A stretch of DNA of 64,000 bases from RBG-16-34-14 sp963798865 (GCA_963798865.1 CAWCVZ010000009.1:1-64000), one strand, 5' to 3'; positions 1 to 9,395 are shown, numbered from the stretch's first letter. Program-made: numbers and translations. Notes: a model not told the origin generated them from the letters alone.

Positions 1-48
1 TCCCCTCCGTTTGTTTTGTATATTTGCATAGTAAAAATCAATTAAATC

Positions 49-1470
49 ATGCTTAAAATTTACAATACACTTACAAAGCAAAAAGAAGAATTCAAACCAA
101 TCAATCCGCCGAATGTTAATATGTACGTTTGCGGACCGACTGTTTATGATTATTTCCATATTGGAAATGCCCGCTCTTTTATCAGTGCAGATATTATCAG
201 GAGATATCTTGAATACAAAAGATTTAAAGTAAAATTTGTAATGAACCTTACTGATGTTGACGACAAGATCATAAAAAAAGCTAACGAGGAAAAAATTGAA
301 CCGGCTAAGGTTGCTGAAAAATATATTGATGAATTCTTTGAGGATATTGAAAAACTAAAGATCAGAAGGGCTGATGTGTATCCTAAAGCTACCGAACATA
401 TGGTTGATATAATTGAGATGATAAAGGAGCTTGAACAAAAAGGTTTTGCTTATAATGTTGAGGGAAATGTTTTTTATGATGTTAAGAAATTCAAGGAATA
501 CGGGAAGCTTAGCGGGAAAAAAATTGATGAACTTGAATCAGGTTCCAGAGTTGAAATAAATGTTGAAAAGAAAAATCCTCTTGATTTTGCTTTATGGAAA
601 AAAGCTAAAGAAGGCGAGCCGTTCTGGAAAAGTTCCTGGGGAAATGGAAGACCTGGCTGGCACATCGAATGCTCTGCAATGAGCTGCAAGCATCTTGGAG
701 AAACATTCGATATTCACGCAGGCGGAAATGATTTAATTTTTCCTCATCACGAAAATGAAATTGCCCAGAGTGAAGCGGCGAACCAGAAAAAGTTTGTTAA
801 TTACTGGATTCATTTTGGATTCCTGAATATTGATAATGAAAAGATGTCCAAATCTCTCGGCAATTTTTCTACAGCAAGAGATGTTTTGAAAAAATATTCT
901 GCTGAAGCTATAAGATTACTTTTTGTCCAGACAAACTATGGTGGTCCTTTAAATTTCAGCGATGAACTTCTTGCCGCAGCAGAAAAAGGATTGGAAAAAC
1001 TGAATAACCTTGCTCAGAAAATTAATGATGAATTGAAATCAGACAGTTCCGATCGAATAATCCCTGAATTTGATTTTGATAAATATGAGAATGCTTTTAC
1101 AAACGCAATGGATGACGATTTCAATACTCCCAAAGCGGTTGCAGTTATTTTTGATTTTATTAAAGATGTTAATCGAACAATAACCGAGAATGAAAAAATA
1201 AATCTTAATTTTTATAGGAAGGCAAAATCTTTTCTTGAAAAAACAGCAGAAGGGGTACTTGGTATTTTAGATTTTAATTCTCTGTTAAAAACATCAGATG
1301 GTAAGCTTGAAGGTGATTTGATTGAGCTTTTAATTCAACTGAGAATTGATGCAAAAAAAGAAAAAAATTTTCCGCTGGCTGATAAAATCAGGGACGAATT
1401 AAATAAGCTAGGAATCATATTGGAAGACTCAAAAGAGAAAACAACATATAAAATCACCCGCAAAGATTAG
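49..1470 (+). CDS. cysS: Cysteinyl-tRNA synthetase
   Basis: Charges tRNA-Cys with cysteine in the cytoplasm. The 473-residue length is normal for the family. The class I signature HIGN is at residues 37-40 and KMSKS at 265-269. The zinc ligands expected for CysRS are visible as C28 (in YVCGP), C208 (HIECSA), H233 and E237 (FPHHENE). The C-terminal helical DALR-like anticodon-binding region is present, ending with the usual ADKIRDELNKLGI segment. The start is the first ATG. A TATATTTG box resembling the Bacteroidetes -7 element lies at 19-26, but the window begins too close upstream to judge a -33 element. The gene is followed within 10 bases by the possible start of the YgjP-like gene, so the two may be co-transcribed. 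Identification is secure. Confidence 0.97.
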   Translation: MLKIYNTLTKQKEEFKPINPPNVNMYVCGPTVYDYFHIGNARSFISADIIRRYLEYKRFKVKFVMNLTDVDDKIIKKANEEKIEPAKVAEKYIDEFFEDIEKLKIRRADVYPKATEHMVDIIEMIKELEQKGFAYNVEGNVFYDVKKFKEYGKLSGKKIDELESGSRVEINVEKKNPLDFALWKKAKEGEPFWKSSWGNGRPGWHIECSAMSCKHLGETFDIHAGGNDLIFPHHENEIAQSEAANQKKFVNYWIHFGFLNIDNEKMSKSLGNFSTARDVLKKYSAEAIRLLFVQTNYGGPLNFSDELLAAAEKGLEKLNNLAQKINDELKSDSSDRIIPEFDFDKYENAFTNAMDDDFNTPKAVAVIFDFIKDVNRTITENEKINLNFYRKAKSFLEKTAEGVLGILDFNSLLKTSDGKLEGDLIELLIQLRIDAKKEKNFPLADKIRDELNKLGIILEDSKEKTTYKITRKD

Positions 1471-1478
1471 GACCCTGC

Positions 1479-2163
1479 TTGAAAAGTATCCTGGTAAAGC
1501 AACAAAGAAAAATAAATCTTAATCAAGAGGAAATAGATTATACTCTCCGGTTCAGCAGTAAAGCAAAATATCTAAGATTGCAAATAAACCACGCGAACGA
1601 ACTTGAGATAATTCTGCCTAAAAGATACAGGACATGAAAAAGTTGACGATTTTATTCTTCAGAAGAAAGATTGGATACTAAAGCATCTTAAAGAAAAGCG
1701 GCTCAGCAAATATTATTTTATGGGGGAAGAGATAAATGTTGAGATTAGTTACGATCTTTTTGTTAAAAAACCTCAGATTAATTTTCGGGATAAAAAATTA
1801 ATTGCAAATATTCCTTCCAATCTCATTTCGTTAACGAATGATGATATTTATAATATTTGGTTAAAACATAAAGCAAAATTATTTATTCCTGTTAGAGTTA
1901 AGGAGTTATCAAAAAAAACGGGATTTAAGTTTAACAAAATTGCTATCAGGGGTCAGAAAACAAGATGGGGAAGCTGCACTTCCGGCGGAAAGCTTTCTTT
2001 TAATTACAGGCTTTTGAGATTCAGAAAAGAAATTATTGATTACGTAATTATTCATGAATTATGTCATTTAAAAGAAATGAATCATTCAGGAAAATTCTGG
2101 AAGCTTGTTGCAGGTTTTTGTCCAAACTATAAGAAACTTAAAATTGATTTGAGAAAAAATTGA
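1479..2163 (+). pseudogene. YgjP/DUF45-family metal-dependent hydrolase, frameshifted
   Basis: The intact part (from 1720, or 1633 without an ATG) carries TRWGSC and the zinc motif HELCH with a downstream NHSGKFW. This is the M48-like DUF45/YgjP signature (HExxH plus a third His). Family members normally have about 80 more N-terminal residues. These are found upstream in another frame: from a TTG at 1479, preceded by AGGA at 1469-1472, the reading runs LRFSSKAKYLRLQINHANEL and hits a stop at 1635. One surplus base near 1632 separates the two frames, and removing it gives a continuous protein of about 227 residues. Either the gene is broken or the sequence has a one-base error. The exact biochemical role of the family is poorly settled; E. 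coli YgjP has been linked to nucleotide phosphate hydrolysis. Confidence 0.8.
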
Positions 2164-2172
2164 TGATCATAG

Positions 2173-2251
2173 CTCAATTCTCCTGAATTGAGAATTTGTG
2201 ATTAGTTAATAAACTTTATAAACCTTAGCTCAGGACTGGAGTCCTGAGCTA
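2173..2251. repeat. Pair of intergenic palindromes (REP-like)
   Basis: Two perfect inverted repeats lie side by side between convergent genes. The first has arms CTCAATTC/GAATTGAG (2173-2180 and 2185-2192). The second has arms TAGCTCAGGACT/AGTCCTGAGCTA (2226-2237 and 2240-2251). Both contain AGCTCA at the left and TGAG at the right of the palindrome, so they look like two members of one family. Neither is followed by a clear T-run, which argues against simple intrinsic terminators. Confidence 0.6.
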
Positions 2252-2303
2252 CGAAATTGAAAAGAAATTGGGAAAAGAAATTGTAGTACAAATTCTGTTA
2301 GTG

Positions 2304-3794
2304 CTATTTAGTTTTAAGAAAATTTTCACTAAAGATATTTCCAGCTCCAAGAATTAGATTTGGATCAAGGATCTTTTTGATTGCAAACATTTTGTTTATT
2401 ATTTCTTTACCAAACATATCGAGTAAGTAATCGGTTTTAAGTTTACCAATTCCATGTTCTGCTGATACTGTTCCGCCCAATGCTGCCGCTTTTTTATAAA
2501 TTTCTCTGTAGATAATTTTTCCTTTATCATACTCGTGTTCATTTTCAGGCAGCATATTCATATGAAGATGTGAGTTACCGAAGTGACCATAAGCTATATA
2601 TTTAAAATTATTTTTTACCATTTGTTCTTTACAGAATTTATAAAACTCGAGAAATTTATCATCGGGAACGGCAGAATCAGTCCCAAGCTTTTTAACATTA
2701 TGCCTGGAGAGATAATCTGCAACTTTAAGAGAAACATTATGCCTAAGTTCCTGTATCTCCGATTTTTCTTTTTCATTCATTGCGAACCAGGCACTCTCTT
2801 CATTTCCTTTGTGAACCGAAATTAGTTCCATCCACTTATCGAATAATATTTCTTCATTAACTTGCTTTACTTCCTGTTCAAACCAAACAGCAGCCCTGGC
2901 ATCTGCGGGGATTTGTTTATAATCATCTTTTATAAAATTAAGAGAATTTTCATCCAGGAATTCCAGGGCGAGAGCATCAATTGTATTTTCTGAATTATCA
3001 ATTCTGGTCCGGTAAGATTTATTTTTTGCTTCAGTAATAAATTGAAGTGCATTATTTTCATCATTAAAAAATATCACACAGGAAATTATTTGTTCCGGAT
3101 GAGGAACCAGTTTTAATTTAGCTTTTGTAACTACTCCCAGTGTGCCTTCCGAACCAACAAAAAGATCAATTGCATCCATATCTTTTTTACAATAATAACC
3201 GGCGGCATTTTTTGTAAGCGGCATATTTATAAAAGGAATTTCAAATTGATATTCCTTCCCATTTTGAGTCCTGACAGCAAGATTATAACCAACTGCTTTA
3301 AATTTTCCACGTTCAAGGCAAAGCAGATCACCATCAGCTAAAACAATATTCAAGGACTTTACATAAACTCTTGTTGAACCATATTTAAAAGTTTTTTCAC
3401 CTGAAGCATTTGTTGATAAAGTTCCACCGATAAAACAATTTTTCTCAGTGGGATCCGGAGGATAAAGAAGATTGTTTTCTCTAACCTTTGCTTGAAAATC
3501 TCTTAAAGTAATCGCAGGCTCAACAATTGCAGACTTATTCTCTGGATTAATTTCCGGTATCGCATTCATCTTTTCTGTTGATATTACAATTCCGCCTTGA
3601 GGGACACAACCGCCCGAAAGCCCCGTATGGTTTCCTGCGATAGTTACTTTTTGTTTTTTCCTGTTTGCTTCCTTTAATATTTCGGCAACTTCCTTTTCAT
3701 CTAAAGGTAAAAAAACGGCATCACAATATCCCCTGAAATTAGAGGCATCAATTAAATAATTTTGTATTTCATCCGGAGAAGTTTTTATTATCAT
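2304..3794 (-). CDS. FAD-binding oxidoreductase, GlcD/D-lactate dehydrogenase type
   Basis: Probably oxidises a 2-hydroxy acid (D-lactate, glycolate or D-2-hydroxyglutarate) and passes electrons to the respiratory chain. At 496 residues it is full length. The N-terminal PCMH-type FAD domain shows NHTGLSGGCVPQGG, TNASGEKTFKYGSTR and GSEGTLGVVTKA. The C-terminal FAD-oxidase domain shows YGHFGNSHLHMN and the family hallmark AEHGIGKLK. There is no signal peptide or membrane span, and no iron-sulfur partner gene is adjacent. Its start overlaps the end of the glycosyltransferase gene by 4 bases, so it is the last gene of a miaA-glycosyltransferase-oxidase operon. The substrate cannot be told from sequence. 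Confidence 0.9.
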   Translation of the reverse strand: MIIKTSPDEIQNYLIDASNFRGYCDAVFLPLDEKEVAEILKEANRKKQKVTIAGNHTGLSGGCVPQGGIVISTEKMNAIPEINPENKSAIVEPAITLRDFQAKVRENNLLYPPDPTEKNCFIGGTLSTNASGEKTFKYGSTRVYVKSLNIVLADGDLLCLERGKFKAVGYNLAVRTQNGKEYQFEIPFINMPLTKNAAGYYCKKDMDAIDLFVGSEGTLGVVTKAKLKLVPHPEQIISCVIFFNDENNALQFITEAKNKSYRTRIDNSENTIDALALEFLDENSLNFIKDDYKQIPADARAAVWFEQEVKQVNEEILFDKWMELISVHKGNEESAWFAMNEKEKSEIQELRHNVSLKVADYLSRHNVKKLGTDSAVPDDKFLEFYKFCKEQMVKNNFKYIAYGHFGNSHLHMNMLPENEHEYDKGKIIYREIYKKAAALGGTVSAEHGIGKLKTDYLLDMFGKEIINKMFAIKKILDPNLILGAGNIFSENFLKTK

Positions 3795-5119
3795 TTTAAA
3801 TTACGTAATGTTTGAAGATATTTATTTTGTACAGATAATTCGGGGATAGAATCATTCCTTTTAACAGGATCAAGGCCAAAATATTTTAATAAAGTATCAA
3901 GAGCATCAAACATATTTATTGCCGGTAATCCGTTATCTCTTAAATGATGAACAAGCTTTAGAGTTCTAAAGCCATCAAACCATCTTTGTTTCTGTAAATT
4001 AAGTTGTCGCTCATCTTTGGAATTAGAAAGGATTTTATTCCAATCCTCATTAAATTTTTGATTACTGAGAAAATTACAAAGCTCAGCATTTATTTTTTTC
4101 GCTTCCTTCAAATAATCTTCCCCCGAAATATTATTTTCTGAGTGAAATAATTTCAACCAGTGTTTTAAAATATCAAAACTTTTTGGATCATAAAGAAGAT
4201 ATTCATCGTGAGAGTTTCCAAAAAACCTGTTTATTCTTTGCCCTGTACCAAAAGGAACCCGCCAGGATTTTCTTGCTGAAGGAAAAACTTTTGTGGAATT
4301 TATTTTTTGAACATCATATTGCTTTGCAAGTTTCTCAAGGAAATAAAAATCTTCAGCTGCTTTTTGTTTATTCATTCCTTCAACTTTAATATAAGCTTCA
4401 AAATCACAAGACATTGCAGAGCCAATTGTTTGGAAGGCGTAATGAGAGCCTGCATATTGTAAACCAAGCTCATAATATCTAAGAAAAATTTCATAACAGA
4501 TTATTGCGTAAATATTTTCTTCTTTACTAAGCGGATGCTCATAATTAATTACTGCCACATTTATTTTAAAATCATTGAAAGAGGTTATCACTTCCTGAAT
4601 GTAATTATTTTCGACAGCGCAGTCGGCATCAAGACTTAATAAAATTTTCTTTGTAACTTTTTTTGAATAATCAAATATGTTTAGAGCAAGATCCATCCCG
4701 ATTTTTCTTGCTAAACCAACCCCGGCTGTTTTTTCGGGAAGCGTTTTTCCATTTGAAAATGCATCAATAAAAGCTAAAGATAACCCTGAAGAATTAAACT
4801 TATTTACAATCTGGTGATAGGTTATATCCTTACATTGAATAGCTTTTAAAAGACTAAAAGTTTTCAGATTATCCCGCTTAACTTCTTCCGTTGATGAATC
4901 AGCATTATTAATTACAAATATAATTATGACTTTATAATTCTTATTGAAAATATTTTCAGATAAAGAATTTAACACGGTAATTATATTTTCATATTCTGAT
5001 ATGACCGGGATTATGACTGCACAATCATATCTTTCTTTCCCTTTTATTTCCAGGTCCCATACTGCACTTCCATACCCGGATAAATATCTCTGAACATTTT
5101 CAGGCAAACTGGTGTTCAT
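3791..5119 (-). CDS. Family 2-like glycosyltransferase
   Basis: A 442-residue cytoplasmic enzyme with a GT-A fold pattern. It has an N-terminal VIIPVISEYENI strand, a nucleotide-binding-like region and a DAD metal motif at residues 164-166 (LLSLDADC), followed by AEDFYFLEKL, which resembles the acidic acceptor/base motif of GT2 enzymes. The C-terminal third is helical and unassigned. No membrane segment is evident. It overlaps miaA upstream and the FAD oxidase downstream by 4 bases each (ATGA-type junctions), indicating translational coupling. Glucosyl-3-phosphoglycerate synthase-like enzymes have a similar layout, but nothing here proves donor or acceptor. Confidence 0.75.
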   Translation of the reverse strand: MNTSLPENVQRYLSGYGSAVWDLEIKGKERYDCAVIIPVISEYENIITVLNSLSENIFNKNYKVIIIFVINNADSSTEEVKRDNLKTFSLLKAIQCKDITYHQIVNKFNSSGLSLAFIDAFSNGKTLPEKTAGVGLARKIGMDLALNIFDYSKKVTKKILLSLDADCAVENNYIQEVITSFNDFKINVAVINYEHPLSKEENIYAIICYEIFLRYYELGLQYAGSHYAFQTIGSAMSCDFEAYIKVEGMNKQKAAEDFYFLEKLAKQYDVQKINSTKVFPSARKSWRVPFGTGQRINRFFGNSHDEYLLYDPKSFDILKHWLKLFHSENNISGEDYLKEAKKINAELCNFLSNQKFNEDWNKILSNSKDERQLNLQKQRWFDGFRTLKLVHHLRDNGLPAINMFDALDTLLKYFGLDPVKRNDSIPELSVQNKYLQTLRNLK

Positions 5120-6036
5120 AATTTAAATTCCGGAACAAATTTATGTTTGGAAATTAAATCCGATGCGTGGTCAACATCTGCTTTTTCAATCCAATTAATT
5201 TTTACTCCTTCTCTCTCCATTTTTCTGAACCAGGTCATTTGTCTTTTTGCAAAAGCCGCAATTGAACTATTCAGTTTCAAAAACATATCCTTATAATTTA
5301 TTTTGCCCTCTAAATAGAGAGCTATAAATTTATATTCCAAACCAAACTTAAGAAGTCTTTCAAACTGAACACCGGAATCAAGAAGGTTTTTTACTTCTTC
5401 AATCATACCTTCATTCAATCTTTTTTTAAGTCTCTCGGTGATTCTCTTTTTAATTTCTATTCTTTCAAATCTTACTCCAATTACCAATGGATTAATTTTA
5501 ATATTCTTTAATAGAGATTCTCCTTCAGATTTCGCAATTAATATTGCTTTAATTATCCTTTCTTTATCTTCAAGATCAGTTTTATTATGCAGCTTTGGCT
5601 TTAAATTTATAAGAATGGATTTGAGCTTATCAAAAGAAAATTTGGAAAGTTCTCTTGCTTCATTGTCATTATAATCAGCTTTCTTTATCTGGTAGTTTTG
5701 AATAACAGAACTAATGTATAAACCTGTTCCGCCGGTTAGAAAAGGTATTTTATTTTTTAATATAATTTTTTCAAATGCATCTTTAAAGTGTAGGTTAAAT
5801 TCATACAGATTAAATTCAGTTTCAGGTTCAGCAATATCAATTAAATGATAAGGAATATGAGTCTCATCAACAATATAATCTGATAAATCCTTACCTGTTC
5901 CGATATCCATTCCTTTATAAACCTGCCTTGAATCAGCCGAGATTATTTCGCCGCTAAATTTATATGCAAGCTTTGAGGCAAGTTTGGTTTTACCGGTTGC
6001 GGTTGGTCCGAGAATCGTTATCAGGTTATAATTCAT
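5116..6036 (-). CDS. miaA: tRNA dimethylallyltransferase
   Basis: Transfers a dimethylallyl group to A37 of tRNAs that read UNN codons. The 306-residue length is normal. The P-loop is GPTATGKT at residues 10-17, followed by the family motif SADSRQVYKGMDIGTGK and later FLTGGTGLYI. The C-terminal RQMTWFRK segment matches the tRNA-contacting region. It is the first gene of a three-gene minus-strand operon with 4-base overlaps downstream. An AT-only inverted repeat (GATTATTAT/ATAATAATC, 6041-6071) sits directly upstream of the start. Confidence 0.96.
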   Translation of the reverse strand: MNYNLITILGPTATGKTKLASKLAYKFSGEIISADSRQVYKGMDIGTGKDLSDYIVDETHIPYHLIDIAEPETEFNLYEFNLHFKDAFEKIILKNKIPFLTGGTGLYISSVIQNYQIKKADYNDNEARELSKFSFDKLKSILINLKPKLHNKTDLEDKERIIKAILIAKSEGESLLKNIKINPLVIGVRFERIEIKKRITERLKKRLNEGMIEEVKNLLDSGVQFERLLKFGLEYKFIALYLEGKINYKDMFLKLNSSIAAFAKRQMTWFRKMEREGVKINWIEKADVDHASDLISKHKFVPEFKL

Positions 6037-6149
6037 TAAAGATTATTATCTTTTATTGAAAAATAATAATCATACAATGAATTTACGAACGATAAAAAGA
6101 ATTATTAGAAGTGAAAAATGAAGTAAAAATTTTTATTAGATTCTTGGAT

Positions 6150-7718
6150 TTACTGAGCTGCCTCAGGAAATGAAACTATAACTTTAGTTCCTTCTCCAAG
6201 CTCTCCATCAACAGAAATATTGCCATTTTGATCCTGGATAATTTTACGGGCAATGCTTAAACCAAGTCCGGCTCCATCTGGTTTACCATGTGTTATCATC
6301 GGCTCAAAAATATCAAAAGTTAAACTTGAGGGAATTCCAATTCCTTCATCAACAAATTCAATTTTTATTTTATCTTCTTCTTTAACAACCAGGACAAAAA
6401 TATTTCCTCCATCAGGCATTGAATCACAGGCATTTTTCGCAAGCTGGAAGAAAGCATTATAAAGTTTTTCTTCATCAATGTTAACTTCAGCTTCGGTATC
6501 TATTTTTTTGTAAAGTTTAACTTTTCTTGTTTCAACATATTCAGAAAGAAGGTTCAGGATATTGTTGAGAACATTCTTTACGTTTTTCCTGATTAAGTTC
6601 TGATTATTTTTTCCTGATAAAAATTCAAGTGAAGAATCAACTATTGAACTAACTGAACTTATGTGTCTTTTAATTAGTTCATTAACCTGGGATGCCTCGG
6701 GAAGAGAAGAACATTTACTTAGTAAATCCGAAAGTTTATTGATTTCGTTTAACGGGAACAGGATATTATTTTTTATGAATAGTGATGCACCATCAATCAA
6801 AGTTAACGATTCGGTTTCTGTCTGAGATTCAAGTTTAAATGGTTTTTCAGCTACTCTTTGAAACTCATTAGCTTTAAAAGCAAATTTTTCAGGCTCCTGG
6901 GGAATATTTTCGAAATCATTTATTGCCGGTACCAGATCATTTTCTTTTGCGGAGTCATCGTTTTTAATATAATTTTCGGGATGTTCCGGCAGGATGTCGG
7001 TTAACTCGTTATTTTTGAAATTATCTTCAAAAGTTTCCTGAATAGAATTTTCTTCATAATTATTTTCTTCAGGATGGAAACCATTACCATTAAAATTCAA
7101 ATCATCATTTTCATCATCAGTTCCGGAATATGATAAATAATTATCTTCATGAAAATCGTGAAGCTCTTCGCTTGCCGGGGAATCGAATGAATAATCGGCA
7201 AGATCCTCATCCATTATTATTTCTTCAATAGCTTTTTCTTCAGGATTTTTAGAATCAGAATTTTGATTTTGATTCTCAGCGGGTATTTCAGAGGAAACTT
7301 CTTCCTCAAAGTCTTCCTCTTCCAAAGGAGTAAATGAAAGATTTTTGAAAATAGCTTTATGCTTACTAATCAGCTGGAAAAGTTCTTCTTTACTTATAAG
7401 GTAAAAAATACAATCAGTGTCCGCAATTGCAGAAGAAATCCTTGTGATTTTTTCAAGGACTTCCTGTTCCCCAAAAAATTCATTCTTACATCTTCTGAAT
7501 GAAGAATTGCTTCCCTTTGATCCAAAATATTTTAATTTAACTTCTCCCTGGAGGATAAGATATAGATAGCTGCTTTCATCACCTGCCTGGAAAATCAGCT
7601 CTCCTTCTTTTTCTGCGCGGAAATTTTTTGAATTGAAAATTAAATTGATTATAGTTTCATCAAGACCTTTAAAAAGAAGGTTTGATCCTAATACCGATAA
7701 ATTTTTGCTTTGAAACAT
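6150..7718 (-). CDS. Cyclic-nucleotide-domain protein with C-terminal histidine-kinase ATPase
   Basis: Three parts are visible in 522 residues. Residues about 10-125 form a Crp-type cyclic-nucleotide-binding domain (FQAGDESSYLYLILQGEVKLKYFG, then FFGEQEVL). Residues about 130-290 are a very acidic, Asn/Glu/Asp-rich, probably disordered linker. The last 130 residues form a GHKL ATPase with N box (NAFFQLAKNACDSM), G1 (VDEGIGIP) and G2 (GAGLGLSIARKI). Between linker and ATPase, a helical segment contains KRHISS but not the usual HE-[LF]-RTPL phosphoacceptor box. It has no membrane spans, so it is cytoplasmic. It could sense a nucleotide or intracellular ligand and phosphorylate, or simply bind, a partner regulator; none is adjacent. 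Confidence 0.8.
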   Translation of the reverse strand: MFQSKNLSVLGSNLLFKGLDETIINLIFNSKNFRAEKEGELIFQAGDESSYLYLILQGEVKLKYFGSKGSNSSFRRCKNEFFGEQEVLEKITRISSAIADTDCIFYLISKEELFQLISKHKAIFKNLSFTPLEEEDFEEEVSSEIPAENQNQNSDSKNPEEKAIEEIIMDEDLADYSFDSPASEELHDFHEDNYLSYSGTDDENDDLNFNGNGFHPEENNYEENSIQETFEDNFKNNELTDILPEHPENYIKNDDSAKENDLVPAINDFENIPQEPEKFAFKANEFQRVAEKPFKLESQTETESLTLIDGASLFIKNNILFPLNEINKLSDLLSKCSSLPEASQVNELIKRHISSVSSIVDSSLEFLSGKNNQNLIRKNVKNVLNNILNLLSEYVETRKVKLYKKIDTEAEVNIDEEKLYNAFFQLAKNACDSMPDGGNIFVLVVKEEDKIKIEFVDEGIGIPSSLTFDIFEPMITHGKPDGAGLGLSIARKIIQDQNGNISVDGELGEGTKVIVSFPEAAQ

Positions 7719-8010
7719 TTTATTTTTACCGTTTCAATGATTAAAAATTTTGTTAGTTTTTATCAGTCTCTTAAAATTATTTGATTAACGAAAGATCTAA
7801 ACCTTAACACTAATTCCTGCAGACTGCTCTCAAAAATCTTTCCAAAAAAAACATTTGAAATCTTTCAAAATTCTAAAGAATTTAGAGATTAATTCCTCTG
7901 GCAGTTCTTTTGACCCACAAAAATACCTGTAAGAAAAGCTTAAAGAAGACATATTTATTATCTTTACGGCTGCGATTTACAGATGACTTTATCAAATTAA
8001 AAATGATTTA

Positions 8011-8634
8011 ATGAAGGATATAAAAATAGAAACTCAGGGAACCGAAAATGAATTATCCGCATCAAATTTATCGTCTGCTGAAAAAAATTTAATTGATCTT
8101 GCTAAAGCAGGAAATAAAAAAGCTCTTGCACAACTTGTTAAAAATTACGAGCGAACAGTTTATAATTTTTCATTTAAGATTTGCAGGGATAGAGATAAAG
8201 CAGAAAATATAATGCAGGAAACTTTTTATAGTATGGTCAAGCATCTTAACCAGTTTGATAGTAAATCAAAACTATCTACATGGCTTTACAGAATTATTGC
8301 AAACCATTGTTTAATGCAGGCAAGGAGAGAAAAGCACAGGCAATTTGTTTCTATAGATGATGATGAAACTTTATTCGAAGAAAAATATGCTGTTGATTAC
8401 AGCAGGCTTCCCACAAAATATACAGAGAATGAGGAGCTCAAGAAAATTCTTGATGAAGCCATTTCAAAACTTTCACCGGATTACAGAATGATTTTTCTTT
8501 TAAGAGATGTTGAAGGTTTATCTACGGAGGAAACTGCGGAGGCATCGGAGCTTTCAGTTTCTGCTGTTAAATCAAGGCTGCACAGAGCAAGGGCTTTTTT
8601 AAGAAATGAAATAACTAAGGCATTTGCAAAATGA
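8011..8634 (+). CDS. ECF-type RNA polymerase sigma factor (RpoE-like)
   Basis: A 207-residue sigma-70 family protein with region 2 (residues about 45-110, ending in KLSTWLYRIIANHCLMQARR) and region 4 (residues about 150-200, LLRDVEGLSTEETAEASELS then AVKSRLHRARAFLR). A 30-residue N-terminal extension precedes region 2. The stop overlaps the next start by 4 bases, and the next gene encodes a zinc-binding anti-sigma-like protein, so this is a classical sigma/anti-sigma pair. The target regulon is unknown. No perfect TAnnTTTG box was seen in the 292 bases upstream; TATCTTTA at 7957-7964 is the closest. Confidence 0.93.
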   Translation: MKDIKIETQGTENELSASNLSSAEKNLIDLAKAGNKKALAQLVKNYERTVYNFSFKICRDRDKAENIMQETFYSMVKHLNQFDSKSKLSTWLYRIIANHCLMQARREKHRQFVSIDDDETLFEEKYAVDYSRLPTKYTENEELKKILDEAISKLSPDYRMIFLLRDVEGLSTEETAEASELSVSAVKSRLHRARAFLRNEITKAFAK

Positions 8635-8867
8635 AAAATGAAGTCTCTTGTAAAGAAGTGATGCAATTTGTATGTGAGTGCCTGGCAAAGGATACCGGCT
8701 CACAAAAATGCCTGGATTTAAAGGAACATCTGGATAATTGTGAAGACTGCAGAGAATATTTTAAATCCGTTAAACTTACAATTGATTGTTATCAGAAATA
8801 TAATGTTGAGCTTCCTGAAAATGCGCATAAAAAATTAATGAATTTCCTTAAACTCGAAGAAGATTAG
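8631..8867 (+). CDS. Small zinc-finger anti-sigma factor
   Basis: A 78-residue protein with the HxxxCxxC core of zinc-associated anti-sigma domains (EHLDNCEDCREYF) and an upstream Cys in CKEVMQFVCE. It is translationally coupled to the ECF sigma gene by ATGA. It lacks any transmembrane segment or periplasmic domain, so it should be a soluble anti-sigma factor. Loss of zinc by thiol oxidation, as in the RsrA type, would be one way to release the sigma factor; that is inference from family behaviour. Confidence 0.8.
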   Translation: MKNEVSCKEVMQFVCECLAKDTGSQKCLDLKEHLDNCEDCREYFKSVKLTIDCYQKYNVELPENAHKKLMNFLKLEED

Positions 8868-8942
8868 ATAAGATATGAATCCATTAAACAAGTTGAGCAT
8901 CATACAAGTATAAGAAATAATTAATTAGAAGGGGAATATTGA

Positions 8943-9383
8943 ATGGAAAATATACACTTTTATAATACTGAGATAAAATGGGAACAGGGGAGGCGAGGAA
9001 CTCTATCTTCACCGGATCTCTCCAATCATATTACAGTTGCTACCCCACCCGAATTTCCAAAGGGTGAGCCGAATATCTGGTCACCCGAACATTTATATGT
9101 GGCTGCCGCTAACAGCTGCCTTATGACAACTTTTCTTGCAATAGCGGAAAACTCAAAACTTGATTTTATTTCTTTTGATTCAAGTGCTGTTGGCAGGCTT
9201 GAAAAGATTGATGGAAATTTTATGATAAGTGAAATAGAGCTTAAACCTGTTGTAGTTTTGAAAAATGAAAATGATCGCGAAAGAGCATTAAGAATAATTG
9301 AGAAATCAGAAAAAGCCTGCTTAATTTCTAATTCGATGAAATCAAAAGTTATTCTATCATCAAAAGTTATTATTGCAATTTAA
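8943..9383 (+). CDS. OsmC/Ohr family protein
   Basis: A 146-residue OsmC-fold protein: GTLSSPDLSNHITVATPPEF in the N-terminal strands, then SPEHLYVAAANSCLMTTFLAIAE with the first family cysteine, and KACLISNSMKS with the second. These two cysteines are the peroxidatic and resolving pair in Ohr/OsmC enzymes that reduce organic peroxides with thiol reductants. The ATG at 8943 is preceded by GAAGGGG (8929-8935). It lies just after the sigma/anti-sigma pair and before a zinc ribbon and a rhodanese gene, a thiol/oxidative-stress-flavoured group. Confidence 0.9.
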   Translation: MENIHFYNTEIKWEQGRRGTLSSPDLSNHITVATPPEFPKGEPNIWSPEHLYVAAANSCLMTTFLAIAENSKLDFISFDSSAVGRLEKIDGNFMISEIELKPVVVLKNENDRERALRIIEKSEKACLISNSMKSKVILSSKVIIAI

Positions 9384-9395
9384 AAAGGAATCGTT

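Noticed and set aside
474..689. Minus-strand ORF inside cysS
   Set aside because: Shadow of the cysS coding frame, with no family signature or ribosome site.
6041..6071. AT-only inverted repeat GATTATTAT/ATAATAATC upstream of miaA
   Set aside because: Perfect, but made only of weak pairs apart from the ends and likely by chance in AT-rich DNA; not listed as an operator.
7957..7964. TATCTTTA as promoter of the first ECF sigma gene
   Set aside because: It lacks the final G of TAnnTTTG, and no TTTG lies at the right distance.
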